The position numbers and the translations under genes were made by a program. Below, one piece after another: positions 28,401-36,210 of a stretch of 64,000 bases of DNA. Below the pieces are notes generated by a model, which was given only the letters and a program-made list of their open reading frames with translations, was not told the origin of the DNA and did not search any database. How positions within the stretch are numbered: position 1 is the stretch's first letter; each line of letters begins with the position of its first letter. Source of the DNA: Arcicella aquatica (GTDB lineage Bacteria; Bacteroidota; Bacteroidia; Cytophagales; Spirosomataceae); the NCBI RefSeq assembly GCF_034928825.1, contig NZ_JAYFUL010000019.1, forward strand, positions 48,151 through 112,150. The letters run 5' to 3'.

Positions 28401-29826
28401 TTCTTACCTCTGCATCTGCTCTGGCTGCTGCATAAAGTCCATTGTTAGCATTATCAACAGGCGTTTGGGTGCTTCCATTAAAAGGCTGAATATGTTTACT
28501 TGTTTTGTTATAAGGACTAGCCTCTCCTAAATCCGAAAATGCTACTAGATTTCGGAGTGTTTCAGGGCTTTGAGTTCTGTTGGTTACGTATACTTCTACC
28601 CGAGTAATTGTAATCCCCGATGTAATGATTGGGAGGTTTTTAAGCGAGCGTTCATAATTATTTCTAAAGAAAGTAGACAAGAAAAAGTGCCTGTTTTCAT
28701 CATAAGCACTCGCTTTTATTTCAAAGTTTTTTCCTTGGCTTCCTCCTCTTAAGGTGATACAATCTTGTTTTGAACGTTGTTGGGCCAATACTGTGGTAAC
28801 ATCCAAATTACCAAAACGCATTAACGTTTTTAATCCGAATAGGTTTTGAACCCCCGGAATGAGTTGACTATTTAATTGCCAAGATGTATTACCTACTTCA
28901 ATGTTTTGTAAAATGTCTTCTTCATTCGTTCGCCAATTTAACTTTAATTGATTTTGAAAATTGAAACTTGCTTTTGTATCAAAATTGGTATTAATATTTA
29001 ATTTATCACCTATCTTCCCCTGAAAGTTTACTTGCGCTTGTTCTGTGAAATTCAAGTTGCCAATGTATCGTTGCTGGACGGGAATGGCTGGATTATCGAT
29101 AAATTGACCAATGTAACCTATATCTAATAAAACATTTCCGTTTGGTTTGAAATCCACTTGGGCTCCCCCAAAAATACGGTCGATAGCAGGAGGGAGTTCT
29201 ATTTTCGGTAATAAGCCTCGGCCTTTGGTATCATCCTTCCCATCTTGCGAAGCCGCATACTTTCGCCAGTAGTCTCGCATAAACCTATCCTCTTGTAATC
29301 TAGCATAATCCTTGATACTAATCTGCTCGGCAGGGCGATATTGGGTATTATCAGAAAGACTTTTTAGCTTTTCATAAACAGAAATTTTACCTGATGAATC
29401 TAGCCTAAATTCAGTATTTAAATCTTTGGAGTCTTTCGGAATAAAGGGTGAGCTGGCTGTTTTTCCTGTAAAGCGATTTGCGTAACGGTCTTTTAATTTG
29501 AAACGAGGGCGCTTCCCAGTTTTTTTTAGGGTATCAGCTAGGTAAGAAGAAAGAATGCCTTTTGGATTTTTTTTGGTCAGATAATAGGCGGTACCATGCA
29601 TTGGTGAAACCCATGCAAGAGAAGCAAAAACTGACAAAATTAACCCTCCAGAAAGTAAGTAAAACTTTTTTCGTTGCACAGTTAGTAGCTTGATGTTCAA
29701 AAAATAAGGTATTTTAATTGATGTGGTATTTTTAAGAACAACTCGTGAAAAACAGGTCAGTAAAGCCAAATTTTCAGGAAATGTGCTCAAAATGGTATTA
29801 ATTTTTTTAATAGGTAAGTTTAGCAA
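22417..29826 (-). CDS. sprA: SprA, type IX secretion outer-membrane translocon
   Basis: The predicted protein of up to 2469 residues is the giant beta-barrel through which type IX cargo leaves the cell. SprA of Flavobacterium johnsoniae (Sov in Porphyromonas) forms one 36-strand barrel. Supporting features are the size, a basic N-terminus with a hydrophobic signal (F-Y-L-L-S-G-G-L-I-L-S-V-F-A-S-L near residue 57), repeated alternating barrel strands throughout, and the ending F-Q-V-R-F-S-L-S-E typical of outer-membrane proteins. The signal is unusually far from M1. A GTG at complement 29677-29679 would begin the protein directly before K-K-F-Y-L-L-S and gives a more normal signal, so the true start may be there. 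The cargo protein at 41151-45524 is a likely client. No stop or frameshift is visible. Confidence 0.93.
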   Translation of the reverse strand: MLNLPIKKINTILSTFPENLALLTCFSRVVLKNTTSIKIPYFLNIKLLTVQRKKFYLLSGGLILSVFASLAWVSPMHGTAYYLTKKNPKGILSSYLADTLKKTGKRPRFKLKDRYANRFTGKTASSPFIPKDSKDLNTEFRLDSSGKISVYEKLKSLSDNTQYRPAEQISIKDYARLQEDRFMRDYWRKYAASQDGKDDTKGRGLLPKIELPPAIDRIFGGAQVDFKPNGNVLLDIGYIGQFIDNPAIPVQQRYIGNLNFTEQAQVNFQGKIGDKLNINTNFDTKASFNFQNQLKLNWRTNEEDILQNIEVGNTSWQLNSQLIPGVQNLFGLKTLMRFGNLDVTTVLAQQRSKQDCITLRGGSQGKNFEIKASAYDENRHFFLSTFFRNNYERSLKNLPIITSGITITRVEVYVTNRTQSPETLRNLVAFSDLGEASPYNKTSKHIQPFNGSTQTPVDNANNGLYAAARADAEVRKADQATFRLQSEFGLTKGPDFDLLRGAKRLSDREFKFSPELGYISLITPLRNDEVLAVSYEYTLNGQRHQVGELTEDYQDQADDKVLILKMLKSSTVRNNLEHPMWDLMMKNIYSLNTQQLAKQAFQLRVVYKDDQTGVDNPNLQEGRKLKDIPLIRVLGLDKLNQNGDAQVDGNFDFVEGVTIDSKNAKVIFPVLEPFGSTLQKQFDVDEVQLVDKYVFDRLYRSTQTDAAQLTSKDKFFLKGSYQSAGGGDVSLPIGVDAKSVQVSAGGVPLAAGTDYIVEPQSGRVRILNVGVSNSGREIKICYEKPDLFNNQIRTLLGAHLDYTVGQNFHLGATVQHMKESPPNFLTRVQIGNEPVNNTIFGFDAAIQRPSKFLTKLIDALPLISTKETSGIDFQGEFAQLIPSVNKDVQGNAFIDDFEVARNVFSLSNQATAWKPGATPLMFPQGSPNSLESGFRRAKISTYIADFSLYGNNGSNINVPGVNSEESNKYAYERAISITSLFPNRQLANNITGIPLSVLDVSYFPAERGVYNFSTNLNDRGLLNNPTQNFGAITRAITSDTDFDNANIETLEFWMMNPLVEGETGVVRATGDADVDRQNSQRRNQTGGKLIFNLGDISEDFVPDGFSNFENGIPAGEKIVTGTSSNVERTIWGLAPKQQFVTNAFSNNSDRSLQDIGLDGLPNKASASTDEFDEQRFFSTYLNDVRGKVTDQTALLEFENDPAGDDFVHYLNEKYNNTSSLIVRYKNYMGLENNSPTTAATANTNSGYTESSNQQPDREDLNNDNTVNDNQAYYQYELDIKQEKMVVGQNYIVDKITENGVDWFLFRIPIKDYTSKVGNVNGFKSMRFIRTFLTGWEQPVVFRFAAFQLSGFQYRKYTGELTPRGLQDVPEPYDANFRITTVNIEENGPANKGTNTVPYVVPPGFVRDRDITTISNAQLNEQSLSMCVDGLRDGDSRAGFKNTLFDFINYKNLKMFVHMDSPNNDVENNVSAFIRIGTDLTDNYYEVETKGLKQTHYATSVTSEEVWREENEIDIPFAIIKSVKIERDRLGISLNTPYRKEVLGNNGHTYFVTVVGRPDQSAILTTMIGVRNPKSADEQAKTFCIWVDELRASGFDQTSGQAAIGKLGLKLADFANVTMSGSFKNYGFGGVQSKISERARETTIEYGIAANINVDKLLPEKWGLKIPLYVSYDKRNISPTFNPLDPDILLDSTLASISDPVERERYRRMVQDNSERKGLNLTNVRKIKTNPTAKSHAWDVENLTFTYAFAELKRSNTTIDEYRQTSHRGGVTYSFTGNPKSIEPFKGMKSNHPLLRWVKDFNLSPLPNSVTIRADMDRSFIKTQLRNAEITQTGSSGIPTLTTDGVAPLFEKYWLFNRYYNLGWNLTKNVTVNYNATANAIIDEPYGGLETQKDRDSVAANLRRFGRTKNYDQQLNTVWRLPLNKSPLTDWMTADYNHRFGYTYAANSYNIKDSLDVPFGNIIKNTRNRGITGKIDLVALYNRIRALRIANQPRIERKNIARSPGDDEDIIKPQANILKSITRLLMTIRGININYNIDESTTLAGFMPNPGLLGMNNQSSAPGIGFITGSQDGDIRFRAAENGWLTKSTVQNVPFLQTRTQNFTYRSALEPFRDFKIQVEGKWSRSDNYQEFFRPATAGGEFQSQSPVRSGNYSMSFLSFLTTFDSNSPDNNSVIFNRFRSYRQTILDRLNGQKQGTGEYNINSQDVLIPAFFAAYSGVSPNKVSFSPFVNLPLPNWRVDYNGLANIGWFKRTFSNISITHAYTSTYSVGNFVSSLEYTDPFQLNLNNLMYPLSSKVNQDGTLIPVFVMSTIKFEERFAPFIGFNAITKSKISLKIEYNQDRNVGLNLANSQVNELTNKDLTVGMGFTKANMLIPFRVQGRRVRLPNDLKFSANLTIRDTRTIQRKLDAETVVTQGFMNFQFRPQASYNVNKRLSVNVYFDKMFNNPFVSNSYYRSTIAAGFQVRFSLSE

Positions 29827-29955
29827 GTGTTTTTATGGTTAAGCAATAAAAGCATCTTGCTGAACTTCAAACGAGAAATAACCCCTCAATATTTCCTAAT
29901 ATGATTAATTTTTGAAGTATTGAGTGTTTGACGTGAGTCTTCAATGACTATGAAT

Positions 29956-30107
29956 CTGTTTAAACTTTCCGTTTCTGAGGTGAAAGTATTGTATTTTAGA
30001 ATTGATTTTTTCAAAATTTGGGAAGCATAGCATCGCTACGTTGAGTAAATTTTGGGACAAGCTATTCTAAAAGACTTAGTTTAACCCGAAAGGGAAAGTT
30101 TAAACAG
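29956..30107. repeat. 152-nt element bounded by 20-bp inverted repeats
   Basis: CTGTTTAAACTTTCCGTTTC at 29956-29975 is the reverse complement, with one mismatch, of 30088-30107; the outer 15 bp are perfect. The 112-nt interior has no open frame but contains two related AAATTTTGGGA-type segments. No target-site duplication is visible. It ends 3 nt from the ruvA stop codon and lies upstream of sprA. Confidence 0.65.
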
Positions 30108-30110
30108 CTT

Positions 30111-30704
30111 CTATCGTAAAGCCATTTTGATTAATTGCTCTACCGTAATATCTGTTCCTTCTTTTTTCAAGATGACATCGATACTCTTTTCAGCAACATT
30201 TTTAGGAATCCCTAAGGTAACCAAAGCGGCCAAAGCTTCGTTCCTTACTTTGTTGTTTTGTGTTGGGAAAATCGAAGGCGAAGCAGTTCCTAACATTTGC
30301 TCTTTTCTGAGTTTATCTTTCAATTCGATAATGGCTCTTTGAGCTGTTTTTGCACCAATCCCTTTAATACTTTGGATGGTCTTGACATCTTCATTGATTA
30401 ACGCATGACGAATTTCAGCAGAGGACATCGAAGAAAGCATGACCAACGCAGTGTTTGGACCAATACCTGATACACTTAGTAAATCAAGGAAAAGTATTTT
30501 TTCTTCAGGGTCTTTAAAACCATATAGAATGTGGGCATCTTCTCGGATATTTAGATAGGTGAATAGTTTACAACGCTCCGTGCCATCTTGTAAGGCACCG
30601 TATGTTTGAAGCGAAATTTTAATTTCATAGCCAACACCGTTTACATCAATTATAACGTAAGCTGGGTCTTTGTATGTTAATTTACCGTCAATGTAGGCGA
30701 TCAT
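30111..30704 (-). CDS. ruvA: Holliday junction DNA helicase subunit RuvA
   Basis: The 197-residue protein binds four-way junctions as a tetramer and loads RuvB. Domain I is the N-terminal OB-fold (M-I-A-Y-I-D-G-K-L, G-V-G-Y-E-I). Domain II has the two helix-hairpin-helix motifs, S-V-S-G-I-G-P-N-T-A near residue 77 and I-K-G-I-G-A-K-T-A-Q-R near 113. Domain III (about residues 150-197) contacts RuvB. It lies upstream of sprA on the same strand, with the inverted-repeat element between them. ruvB is not in the window. Confidence 0.96.
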   Translation of the reverse strand: MIAYIDGKLTYKDPAYVIIDVNGVGYEIKISLQTYGALQDGTERCKLFTYLNIREDAHILYGFKDPEEKILFLDLLSVSGIGPNTALVMLSSMSSAEIRHALINEDVKTIQSIKGIGAKTAQRAIIELKDKLRKEQMLGTASPSIFPTQNNKVRNEALAALVTLGIPKNVAEKSIDVILKKEGTDITVEQLIKMALR

Positions 30705-30800
30705 CTAATATATTGAATTATTGTAAAAAGCCAAAGCAAGCAATTTTGCTATACTTCAATCAATTCATAAATGAAAGAATTGATAACTTCAAAAATACGC

Positions 30801-30840
30801 AAAAGTCCGCATAACTCAAATGTCATGCGGACTTTTATAT
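30801..30840. terminator. Terminator after the lytic transglycosylase gene
   Basis: AAAAGTCCGCAT pairs perfectly with ATGCGGACTTTT around a 12-nt loop, 22 nt past the stop codon of the minus-strand transglycosylase gene. Confidence 0.75.
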
Positions 30841-30861
30841 ATCTTGCTATTTTTTAAACTA

Positions 30862-32409
30862 CTACGAAACTCTTAGTTTCATGCCAGCTTTTACAACATT
30901 GCTTTTGATTCCATTCAATTTTTTCAATTTATCAATTGAAATTCCTCCGTAGCGTTGTGATATATTCCAAAGGGTGTCGCCGTCTTGCACATTATGAAAA
31001 CGAACTTTGCCTTTGCTAGCATTTTCTTTCTCTTTTGTATTGGTACGAGCATACTTTACAGTACTCGAAACCGCAGATTCTTTGAAAATAGTCAATTTCT
31101 GCCCCGGTTGAATCGTTGAGTTATCAAGATGATTCCAGTGCTTAAGGTCATAGACATCCACATCAAAATGATCAGCTATTTGTGTTAGATTATCCTTTTT
31201 CTTAACGACATACGTAACTTTCTTTGGCTTTTTATTAATTACCACATCTTCCATATCATCCTCTACGATTTCCTGTCTGGTAAACACCGTTCTGTTTTCA
31301 TTAGGAATAGAAGCCAAAGTTTGTTGGAAAGTATTCGTTGTATCTTCGGTTTTAGTGTTGCTAGCCAACACTACCCCAGGAGTTTGCATTGCTTTTTCAA
31401 TAAGAGATGCAGGCATTTTAGTAGCAGAATCAAGAATTGACTTACGGTTTTCTCTGAAAAATGCCATTTCGTCTTTAGGCAATCTTAGCTGAAAATTACG
31501 CGTACGAGCAGGCAAAATATGCGTCAAAATCTGAGGATTCATTTTTTGAATTTGCTCTAGAGAAATGTTACTAAGCGTTGCTAATTTATCTAAATCTATG
31601 TACGAATTAACAAGGATAGTATCATGAGGAGTAGCAGTTTCAATATTTTCAGCATAAATATCATGCGAATCTGCATGGTGCATCATATAAAGAATACCGA
31701 TGTATTGGGGAACATAGGCCCTAGTTTCGCGTGGTAAACAATTGTAGATAGCCCAAAATGTTTGTCCGCCACCACATTTACGAATAGCTCTACGCACATT
31801 GCCTGGACCAGTATTGTAGGCAGCTAATACCAAATGCCAATCGCCAAAGATATTATAAAGCTGACGCATATACTTACAAGCAGCTTCAGTAGCTTTTTCT
31901 GGATCAAAACGCTCGTCAACATACTCATCCATTTTTAAGCCAAAATCCAAGCGAGCCGTTTTAGGCATAAATTGCCACAGACCTCCAGCACCTGCTCTGG
32001 AAATAACCTTAGGGTTCAAACCTGATTCAATCAATGAAAGATATTTTAACTCATCAGGCAGACCATACTTTTTCAAGTATTTCTCATAAAGAGGAAAAAA
32101 TACCCCATTTCTTTCAAGCATAGTTTTGGTGAATGAAGGTTTGCGATAAGCAAAGTATTCGACAAATTGATGGGTTACAGAATTATATGTGAGAGGAATT
32201 TCTTTTTCTAAAGCTTTTAGCCTAGGCTCAACCATTTTAGGGTCGATAAGCCAAGTAGGCTCTGGGGTTGCAATTTGTTGAATCGTTACCTTAGCGGTAT
32301 CCGCTGTAACAGTTTGCTGGTCTGGACCTGCTGTTATTTGGGCATTTGTAAATGTGCTTACTGAAAGTAAACAACCGATACATAATGTTCTAAAAGTGGC
32401 GAGTGTCAT
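30862..32409 (-). CDS. MltD-like membrane or periplasmic lytic transglycosylase with two LysM domains
   Basis: The 515-residue exported protein has a signal peptide of about 24 residues ending T-N-A-Q. A soluble lytic transglycosylase domain lies at about residues 110-230, with the catalytic Glu128 in S-L-I-E-S-G and the G-A-G-G-L-W-Q-F-M-P motif. Two LysM repeats follow near residues 395-440 and 467-515, separated by a Lys/Ser linker, and would hold it on glycan strands. Enzymes of this type cut peptidoglycan to 1,6-anhydro-MurNAc ends during growth or when large machines are installed. A possible -7 element lies 55 nt upstream of the start. Confidence 0.93.
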   Translation of the reverse strand: MTLATFRTLCIGCLLSVSTFTNAQITAGPDQQTVTADTAKVTIQQIATPEPTWLIDPKMVEPRLKALEKEIPLTYNSVTHQFVEYFAYRKPSFTKTMLERNGVFFPLYEKYLKKYGLPDELKYLSLIESGLNPKVISRAGAGGLWQFMPKTARLDFGLKMDEYVDERFDPEKATEAACKYMRQLYNIFGDWHLVLAAYNTGPGNVRRAIRKCGGGQTFWAIYNCLPRETRAYVPQYIGILYMMHHADSHDIYAENIETATPHDTILVNSYIDLDKLATLSNISLEQIQKMNPQILTHILPARTRNFQLRLPKDEMAFFRENRKSILDSATKMPASLIEKAMQTPGVVLASNTKTEDTTNTFQQTLASIPNENRTVFTRQEIVEDDMEDVVINKKPKKVTYVVKKKDNLTQIADHFDVDVYDLKHWNHLDNSTIQPGQKLTIFKESAVSSTVKYARTNTKEKENASKGKVRFHNVQDGDTLWNISQRYGGISIDKLKKLNGIKSNVVKAGMKLRVS

Positions 32410-32463
32410 ACAGTAAGGATTAGTCTATCTTTAATTAAGGGTTAACACAAAAAAATACAATTA

Positions 32464-32471
32464 CAAAGCTA
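32464..32471 (-). promoter_or_regulatory. Possible -7 element (TAGCTTTG) for the transglycosylase gene
   Basis: Read on the minus strand, the octamer matches TAnnTTTG and lies 54 nt before the ATG ending at 32409. No -33 partner is evident. Confidence 0.35.
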
Positions 32472-32616
32472 AATGTTTTAAACTAAAAAAACGAATGATT
32501 TATTGTGTTTATAAAAGAAGGTGTTGAAATATTATAAGAATTGGGCAATGTTCTTTGTGGTGATAAAAACATTTATACCATTATAAAGCTACTTAGAGAA
32601 ATCAATTTTAGCAAAA

Positions 32617-32668
32617 AAAAATGTACCGCCTATCCTTATTTGTAAAGGTTTGTAGGCGATACTTTTTT
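32617..32668 (-). terminator. Terminator after gatA
   Basis: On the minus strand GTATCGCCTAC pairs imperfectly with the downstream GGCGGTAC and is followed by nine T residues. It begins about 28 nt past the gatA stop codon. Confidence 0.65.
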
Positions 32669-32695
32669 GTGATAATATTTAATATAATAAATATC

Positions 32696-34114
32696 TTATG
32701 CTATTTCCTTGGCAAAAGCTAATAATTCAGCTTCTTCAAAAGCTCCAGCCATAATCTGAAATCCTATTGGCATTCCCTCGTTATCTACTCCGTTAGGAAT
32801 AGAAATAGCAGGTAAACCCACCACATTTGCTTGTACGGTAAACAAATCCCCTAAATACATTTGGATAGGGTCGGCAGTTTTTTCTCCTAATTTATAGGCC
32901 GTTGTTGGCGTAGTCGGGCAAATTAAAAAGTCATATTCAGTCAATAAATTATCTGTATATTCTTTGATTAATCTTCTTATTTTCTGTGCTTTTGTATAAT
33001 AGGCATCATAATAACTTGCACTCAATACAAAAGTTCCTAACATTATTCTTTTACGAACTTCTTTACCAAAACCCTCAAAACGTGATTTTTTGTAAAGTGA
33101 CATTAAATCAACCGCTTCAGCACTTCTATGTCCATAACGAACGCCATCAAATCTTGATAGGTTTGAGCTAGCTTCGGCAGTTGTTAACGTATAATAAGTT
33201 GGTAAAAAATATTTAATCAACGGAAATTCTACGGCTTCTACCTGATAACCTTTTGCTTTTAAATAATCTAATTTCGCTAAGGTAGCTGCTTTTACTTCTG
33301 GTTGTAAACCTTCACTTTCTACTGCTTCTTTTAAATAACCAACTTTATACGTTTTTTTATCAGTTTGGAAGGTAGAATAAGCAACTACCTCTTCGTTTGA
33401 AACAGTACTATCTTGTTCGTCTTTCCCTGCTATTATTTCTAATAAGATAGCAGCATCTTCCACTGATTTGGTAATAGGACCGATACAGTCAAATGAAGAA
33501 GCATAGGCAATTAAGCCCCAACGAGAAACCCTTGTATAAGTAGGTTTTAAACCCACTAAACCACAAAAACCTGCTGGCATTCTAACAGAACCACCCGTAT
33601 CTGTGCCTAATGAAGCAAAACACATATCTGCTTGTACGGCTACTGCCGAGCCTCCTGATGAACCACCCGCTACTCTGTTTTCACCTACTGCGTTTAAACA
33701 TGGACCAAAGGCAGAGTTTTCGTTGGTTGAACCCATCCCGAACTCATCACAATTCTGTCTTCCTATGATAATAGCATCTTCATCTATCACTCTTTGAACA
33801 GCAGTCGCTGTAAACTGAGATTCAAATCCATCTAAAATCTTACTTCCTGCTTGTGAAGTATGATCTTTATAGCAAAGTAAATCTTTGATACCCAAAACCA
33901 TTCCTGCTAATTTCTTGGCTGTTCCTGCTTTAATTTTGGCATCTATTTGGTCTGCTTTTTCCAAGGCTTCTTGGTCAAAAACAGATAAAAAAGCGTTTAA
34001 TGTGTTGTTCTTCTCCTCAATATTTTTCAAATAGAACTCTACTAACTGACGACACGTAATATTACCTGCGTAAAGGTCTGCTTGGATATCTTTTAAGGTT
34101 GAATATACTTTCAT
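32696..34114 (-). CDS. gatA: Glutamyl-tRNA(Gln) amidotransferase subunit A
   Basis: The 472-residue amidase subunit frees ammonia from glutamine for GatB to convert Glu-tRNA(Gln) to Gln-tRNA(Gln). The Ser-cisSer-Lys triad is present: Lys77 in G-I-K-D-L-L, Ser152 in A-G-G-S-S-G-G-S and Ser176 in D-T-G-G-S-V-R, two positions less than in the Staphylococcus enzyme. The length fits the family. gatB and gatC are not adjacent, which is common in Bacteroidota. It is a single-gene unit with its own terminator. Confidence 0.96.
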   Translation of the reverse strand: MKVYSTLKDIQADLYAGNITCRQLVEFYLKNIEEKNNTLNAFLSVFDQEALEKADQIDAKIKAGTAKKLAGMVLGIKDLLCYKDHTSQAGSKILDGFESQFTATAVQRVIDEDAIIIGRQNCDEFGMGSTNENSAFGPCLNAVGENRVAGGSSGGSAVAVQADMCFASLGTDTGGSVRMPAGFCGLVGLKPTYTRVSRWGLIAYASSFDCIGPITKSVEDAAILLEIIAGKDEQDSTVSNEEVVAYSTFQTDKKTYKVGYLKEAVESEGLQPEVKAATLAKLDYLKAKGYQVEAVEFPLIKYFLPTYYTLTTAEASSNLSRFDGVRYGHRSAEAVDLMSLYKKSRFEGFGKEVRKRIMLGTFVLSASYYDAYYTKAQKIRRLIKEYTDNLLTEYDFLICPTTPTTAYKLGEKTADPIQMYLGDLFTVQANVVGLPAISIPNGVDNEGMPIGFQIMAGAFEEAELLAFAKEIA

Positions 34115-34229
34115 GAATGGTTTAATTTAGTGTAATTACAATAGCTTAAGTAAGCGAATTAAGCTACTTGCTATTGAACTTAATTAGATGGTTTTATGAT
34201 TGAAACCTATCTATTAACAAAACAAAAGC

Positions 34230-34268
34230 ATAGCTGAGATAATAAAATCACCTCAACTATGCTCTTGC
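34230..34268 (-). terminator. Hairpin after tatA
   Basis: GCATAGCTGAG and CTCAACTATGC pair with one mismatch around a loop of about 15 nt, 16 nt past the tatA stop codon. Confidence 0.6.
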
Positions 34269-34283
34269 TAAAATACCTTAATA

Positions 34284-34463
34284 CTATTTTTTTGTATTTG
34301 TATCGTCTTCTAAGCCTTTTGCAATTTGGTCAGTTACGTCCTTTTGTGCTTCTTTGAATTCTTTGATGCCTTTTCCCAAGCCTTTCATTAATTCTGGTAA
34401 TTTTTTACCGCCGAAAAATAACAACACAGCTAAACCCACCAAAATTAATTCTGAGCTCCCCAT
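34284..34463 (-). CDS. tatA: Twin-arginine translocase subunit TatA/TatE
   Basis: The 59-residue protein begins M-G-S-S-E-L-I-L-V-G-L-A-V-L, a membrane helix of about 16 residues. The F-F-G-G-K-K-L-P-E-L hinge, an amphipathic helix with G-L-G-K-G-I-K-E-F and a charged tail follow, the full TatA pattern. I chose the ATG ending at 34463, because the longer form adds an 11-residue extension not seen in TatA. It forms the protein-conducting part of the Tat pathway, which the oxidoreductase at 15314-16786 in this window would use. tatC is not nearby. Confidence 0.92.
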   Translation of the reverse strand: MGSSELILVGLAVLLFFGGKKLPELMKGLGKGIKEFKEAQKDVTDQIAKGLEDDTNTKK

Positions 34464-34602
34464 GTTGAAAATTAGATAAATTGAAGTAAGTTCCATGTCC
34501 TTAGTTATTAAATATTTGCGTAAAGATAAGCAATGATTTTAGATTTTAGTTTTTACCATTTAGTTTTTCTTTCTCTGCAAAAGCATACAGAGCCTTGCAA
34601 AC

Positions 34603-35040
34603 CTATTTTAGTGGCAATAATTCTCCTTTTTCCCATGCAATAAAATTATCTACATCCGTTTTTAAAGAATTAAATAACCACATCACTAAAGCCAAATCAT
34701 CAGATAAACCTATAAAAGGTAAAAAGTCTGGGATTAAGTCGAATGGAGAGATAAAATAAATTAAGCTAGCAATAATTTTCAGGATACTAGCCCACGGGAT
34801 GATTCTATATTGACCCGTAGCATAAGCCTTTACCATTCTACTTAACGTTGTGATGCGCTCTGCAAGTACTTGTCCTACGCCTTTATTTTCAGTATTAGCA
34901 ATATCTCTGGCTTTGAGAAGGGCTTCTCTTAATAATTCAAGGACAGCCAATCCAGTTCCAGCATATTTCCCAGCCTTTTTCGTAGCAGCTTTGAAGAATG
35001 TTGATTTCAAAACTTTGCCTACTAAGTCTTCATTAGTCAT
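34603..35040 (-). CDS. YkvA-like DUF1232 protein
   Basis: The 145-residue protein contains the DUF1232 signature Y-F-I-S-P-F-D-L-I-P-D-F-L-P-F-I-G-L-S-D-D at about residues 96-116, which forms a hydrophobic hairpin. The N-terminal half (about residues 10-75) is basic and helical. Members are small membrane-associated proteins of unknown role. It is transcribed toward tatA, 106 nt from that gene's stop region. Confidence 0.88.
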   Translation of the reverse strand: MTNEDLVGKVLKSTFFKAATKKAGKYAGTGLAVLELLREALLKARDIANTENKGVGQVLAERITTLSRMVKAYATGQYRIIPWASILKIIASLIYFISPFDLIPDFLPFIGLSDDLALVMWLFNSLKTDVDNFIAWEKGELLPLK

Positions 35041-35174
35041 AATTTATGATATTAATTTAAGGATTCGATGAATGAACATATCTATATAACGTAGCAAATA
35101 TACAATTTACCAAACTTTTACTAAGAATTCTACAAAAAATACTTAATAAACCGTTAGTGAATAAGCAAATGGGT

Positions 35175-35182
35175 TACATTTG
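35175..35182 (+). promoter_or_regulatory. -7 element (TACATTTG) of the mdh promoter
   Basis: The octamer matches TAnnTTTG, 48 nt before the mdh start codon. A weak TTAG at 35153-35156 lies 18 nt upstream, close to the expected -33 spacing. Confidence 0.5.
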
Positions 35183-35230
35183 CGTTAGATTTTAAACGTA
35201 TTTACTAAAACAATTAATTTACAATCGATT

Positions 35231-36169
35231 ATGTCAAAAATAACTGTCGTAGGTGCAGGAGCGGTGGGAGCAACCACTGCTGATAACATTGCCCGTAAAG
35301 AATTAGCATCGGAAGTAGTATTGCTTGACATTAAGGAAGGCTTTGCTGAAGGTAAAGCCCTAGATATGTTTCAAACTGCTGCAATCTTAGGGTGGGATAC
35401 TAAACTAACGGGTGTTACTAACGATTATTCTAAAACGGCTAATTCTGATGTCGTTGTGATTACTTCGGGACTTCCACGCAAGCCAGGGATGACTCGTGAA
35501 GAACTAATAGGAGTAAATGCAGGAATTGTAAAATCAGTCGTTGATAATATCCTTAAGTATTCTCCTGATGCTATTTTTGTGATTGTATCAAATCCAATGG
35601 ATACGATGACTTACTTAGCATTAAAAGCTTCGGGCTTGCCTAAAAACCGTATTATTGGTATGGGTGGAGCGTTGGATTCTGCACGTTTTAAATGCTATTT
35701 ATCTTTGGCGATGAATGTATCACCAAATGATTTACATGGTTCTGTAATCGGTGGACATGGTGATACTACGATGATTCCACTTACGCGTCTAGCTACTTGG
35801 AACGGAACACCTGTTGCTGATTATTTAGACGAAGCTACGTTGAGTAAAGTGGCTGCTGATACGATGGTTGGTGGTGCTACACTAACAGGCTTATTAGGCA
35901 CTTCGGCTTGGTATGCACCGGGTGCTGCAAGTTTATCAGTCGTTGAATCAATCATTCGTGATGAAAAACGTGTAATCCCTTGTTCTGTTTTCTTAGAAGG
36001 GGAATACGGACAATCAGATATTTGTCTAGGTGTTCCAGTAGTATTAGGAAAAACAGGATGGGAAAAAATCATTGATTATAAATTAAATGATGCAGAACAA
36101 GCGTTGTTTGCCAAATCAGCAGATGCAGTTCGTAATATGAATAACGTATTATCTACGTTAGATTTATAG
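35231..36169 (+). CDS. mdh: Malate dehydrogenase (NAD)
   Basis: The 312-residue enzyme interconverts malate and oxaloacetate in the TCA cycle. It has the NAD loop G-A-G-A-V-G (residues 8-13), Asp33 for NAD preference, the substrate loop G-L-P-R-K-P-G-M-T-R near residue 80 whose arginines select malate over lactate, and the catalytic H-G-D-T-T near residue 175. It belongs to the lactate-dehydrogenase-like group of malate dehydrogenases. It has its own promoter element and a palindromic terminator. Confidence 0.96.
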   Translation: MSKITVVGAGAVGATTADNIARKELASEVVLLDIKEGFAEGKALDMFQTAAILGWDTKLTGVTNDYSKTANSDVVVITSGLPRKPGMTREELIGVNAGIVKSVVDNILKYSPDAIFVIVSNPMDTMTYLALKASGLPKNRIIGMGGALDSARFKCYLSLAMNVSPNDLHGSVIGGHGDTTMIPLTRLATWNGTPVADYLDEATLSKVAADTMVGGATLTGLLGTSAWYAPGAASLSVVESIIRDEKRVIPCSVFLEGEYGQSDICLGVPVVLGKTGWEKIIDYKLNDAEQALFAKSADAVRNMNNVLSTLDL

Positions 36170-36178
36170 TTTACTAAG

Positions 36179-36210
36179 AATAGTGAATAGCTTTAAAGCT
36201 ATTCACTATT
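36179..36210. terminator. Palindromic bidirectional terminator between convergent genes
   Basis: AATAGTGAATAGCTTT is directly followed by its exact reverse complement (16 bp each). It lies between mdh and the minus-strand gene ending at 36210, touching the stop codon of the latter. Confidence 0.75.
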
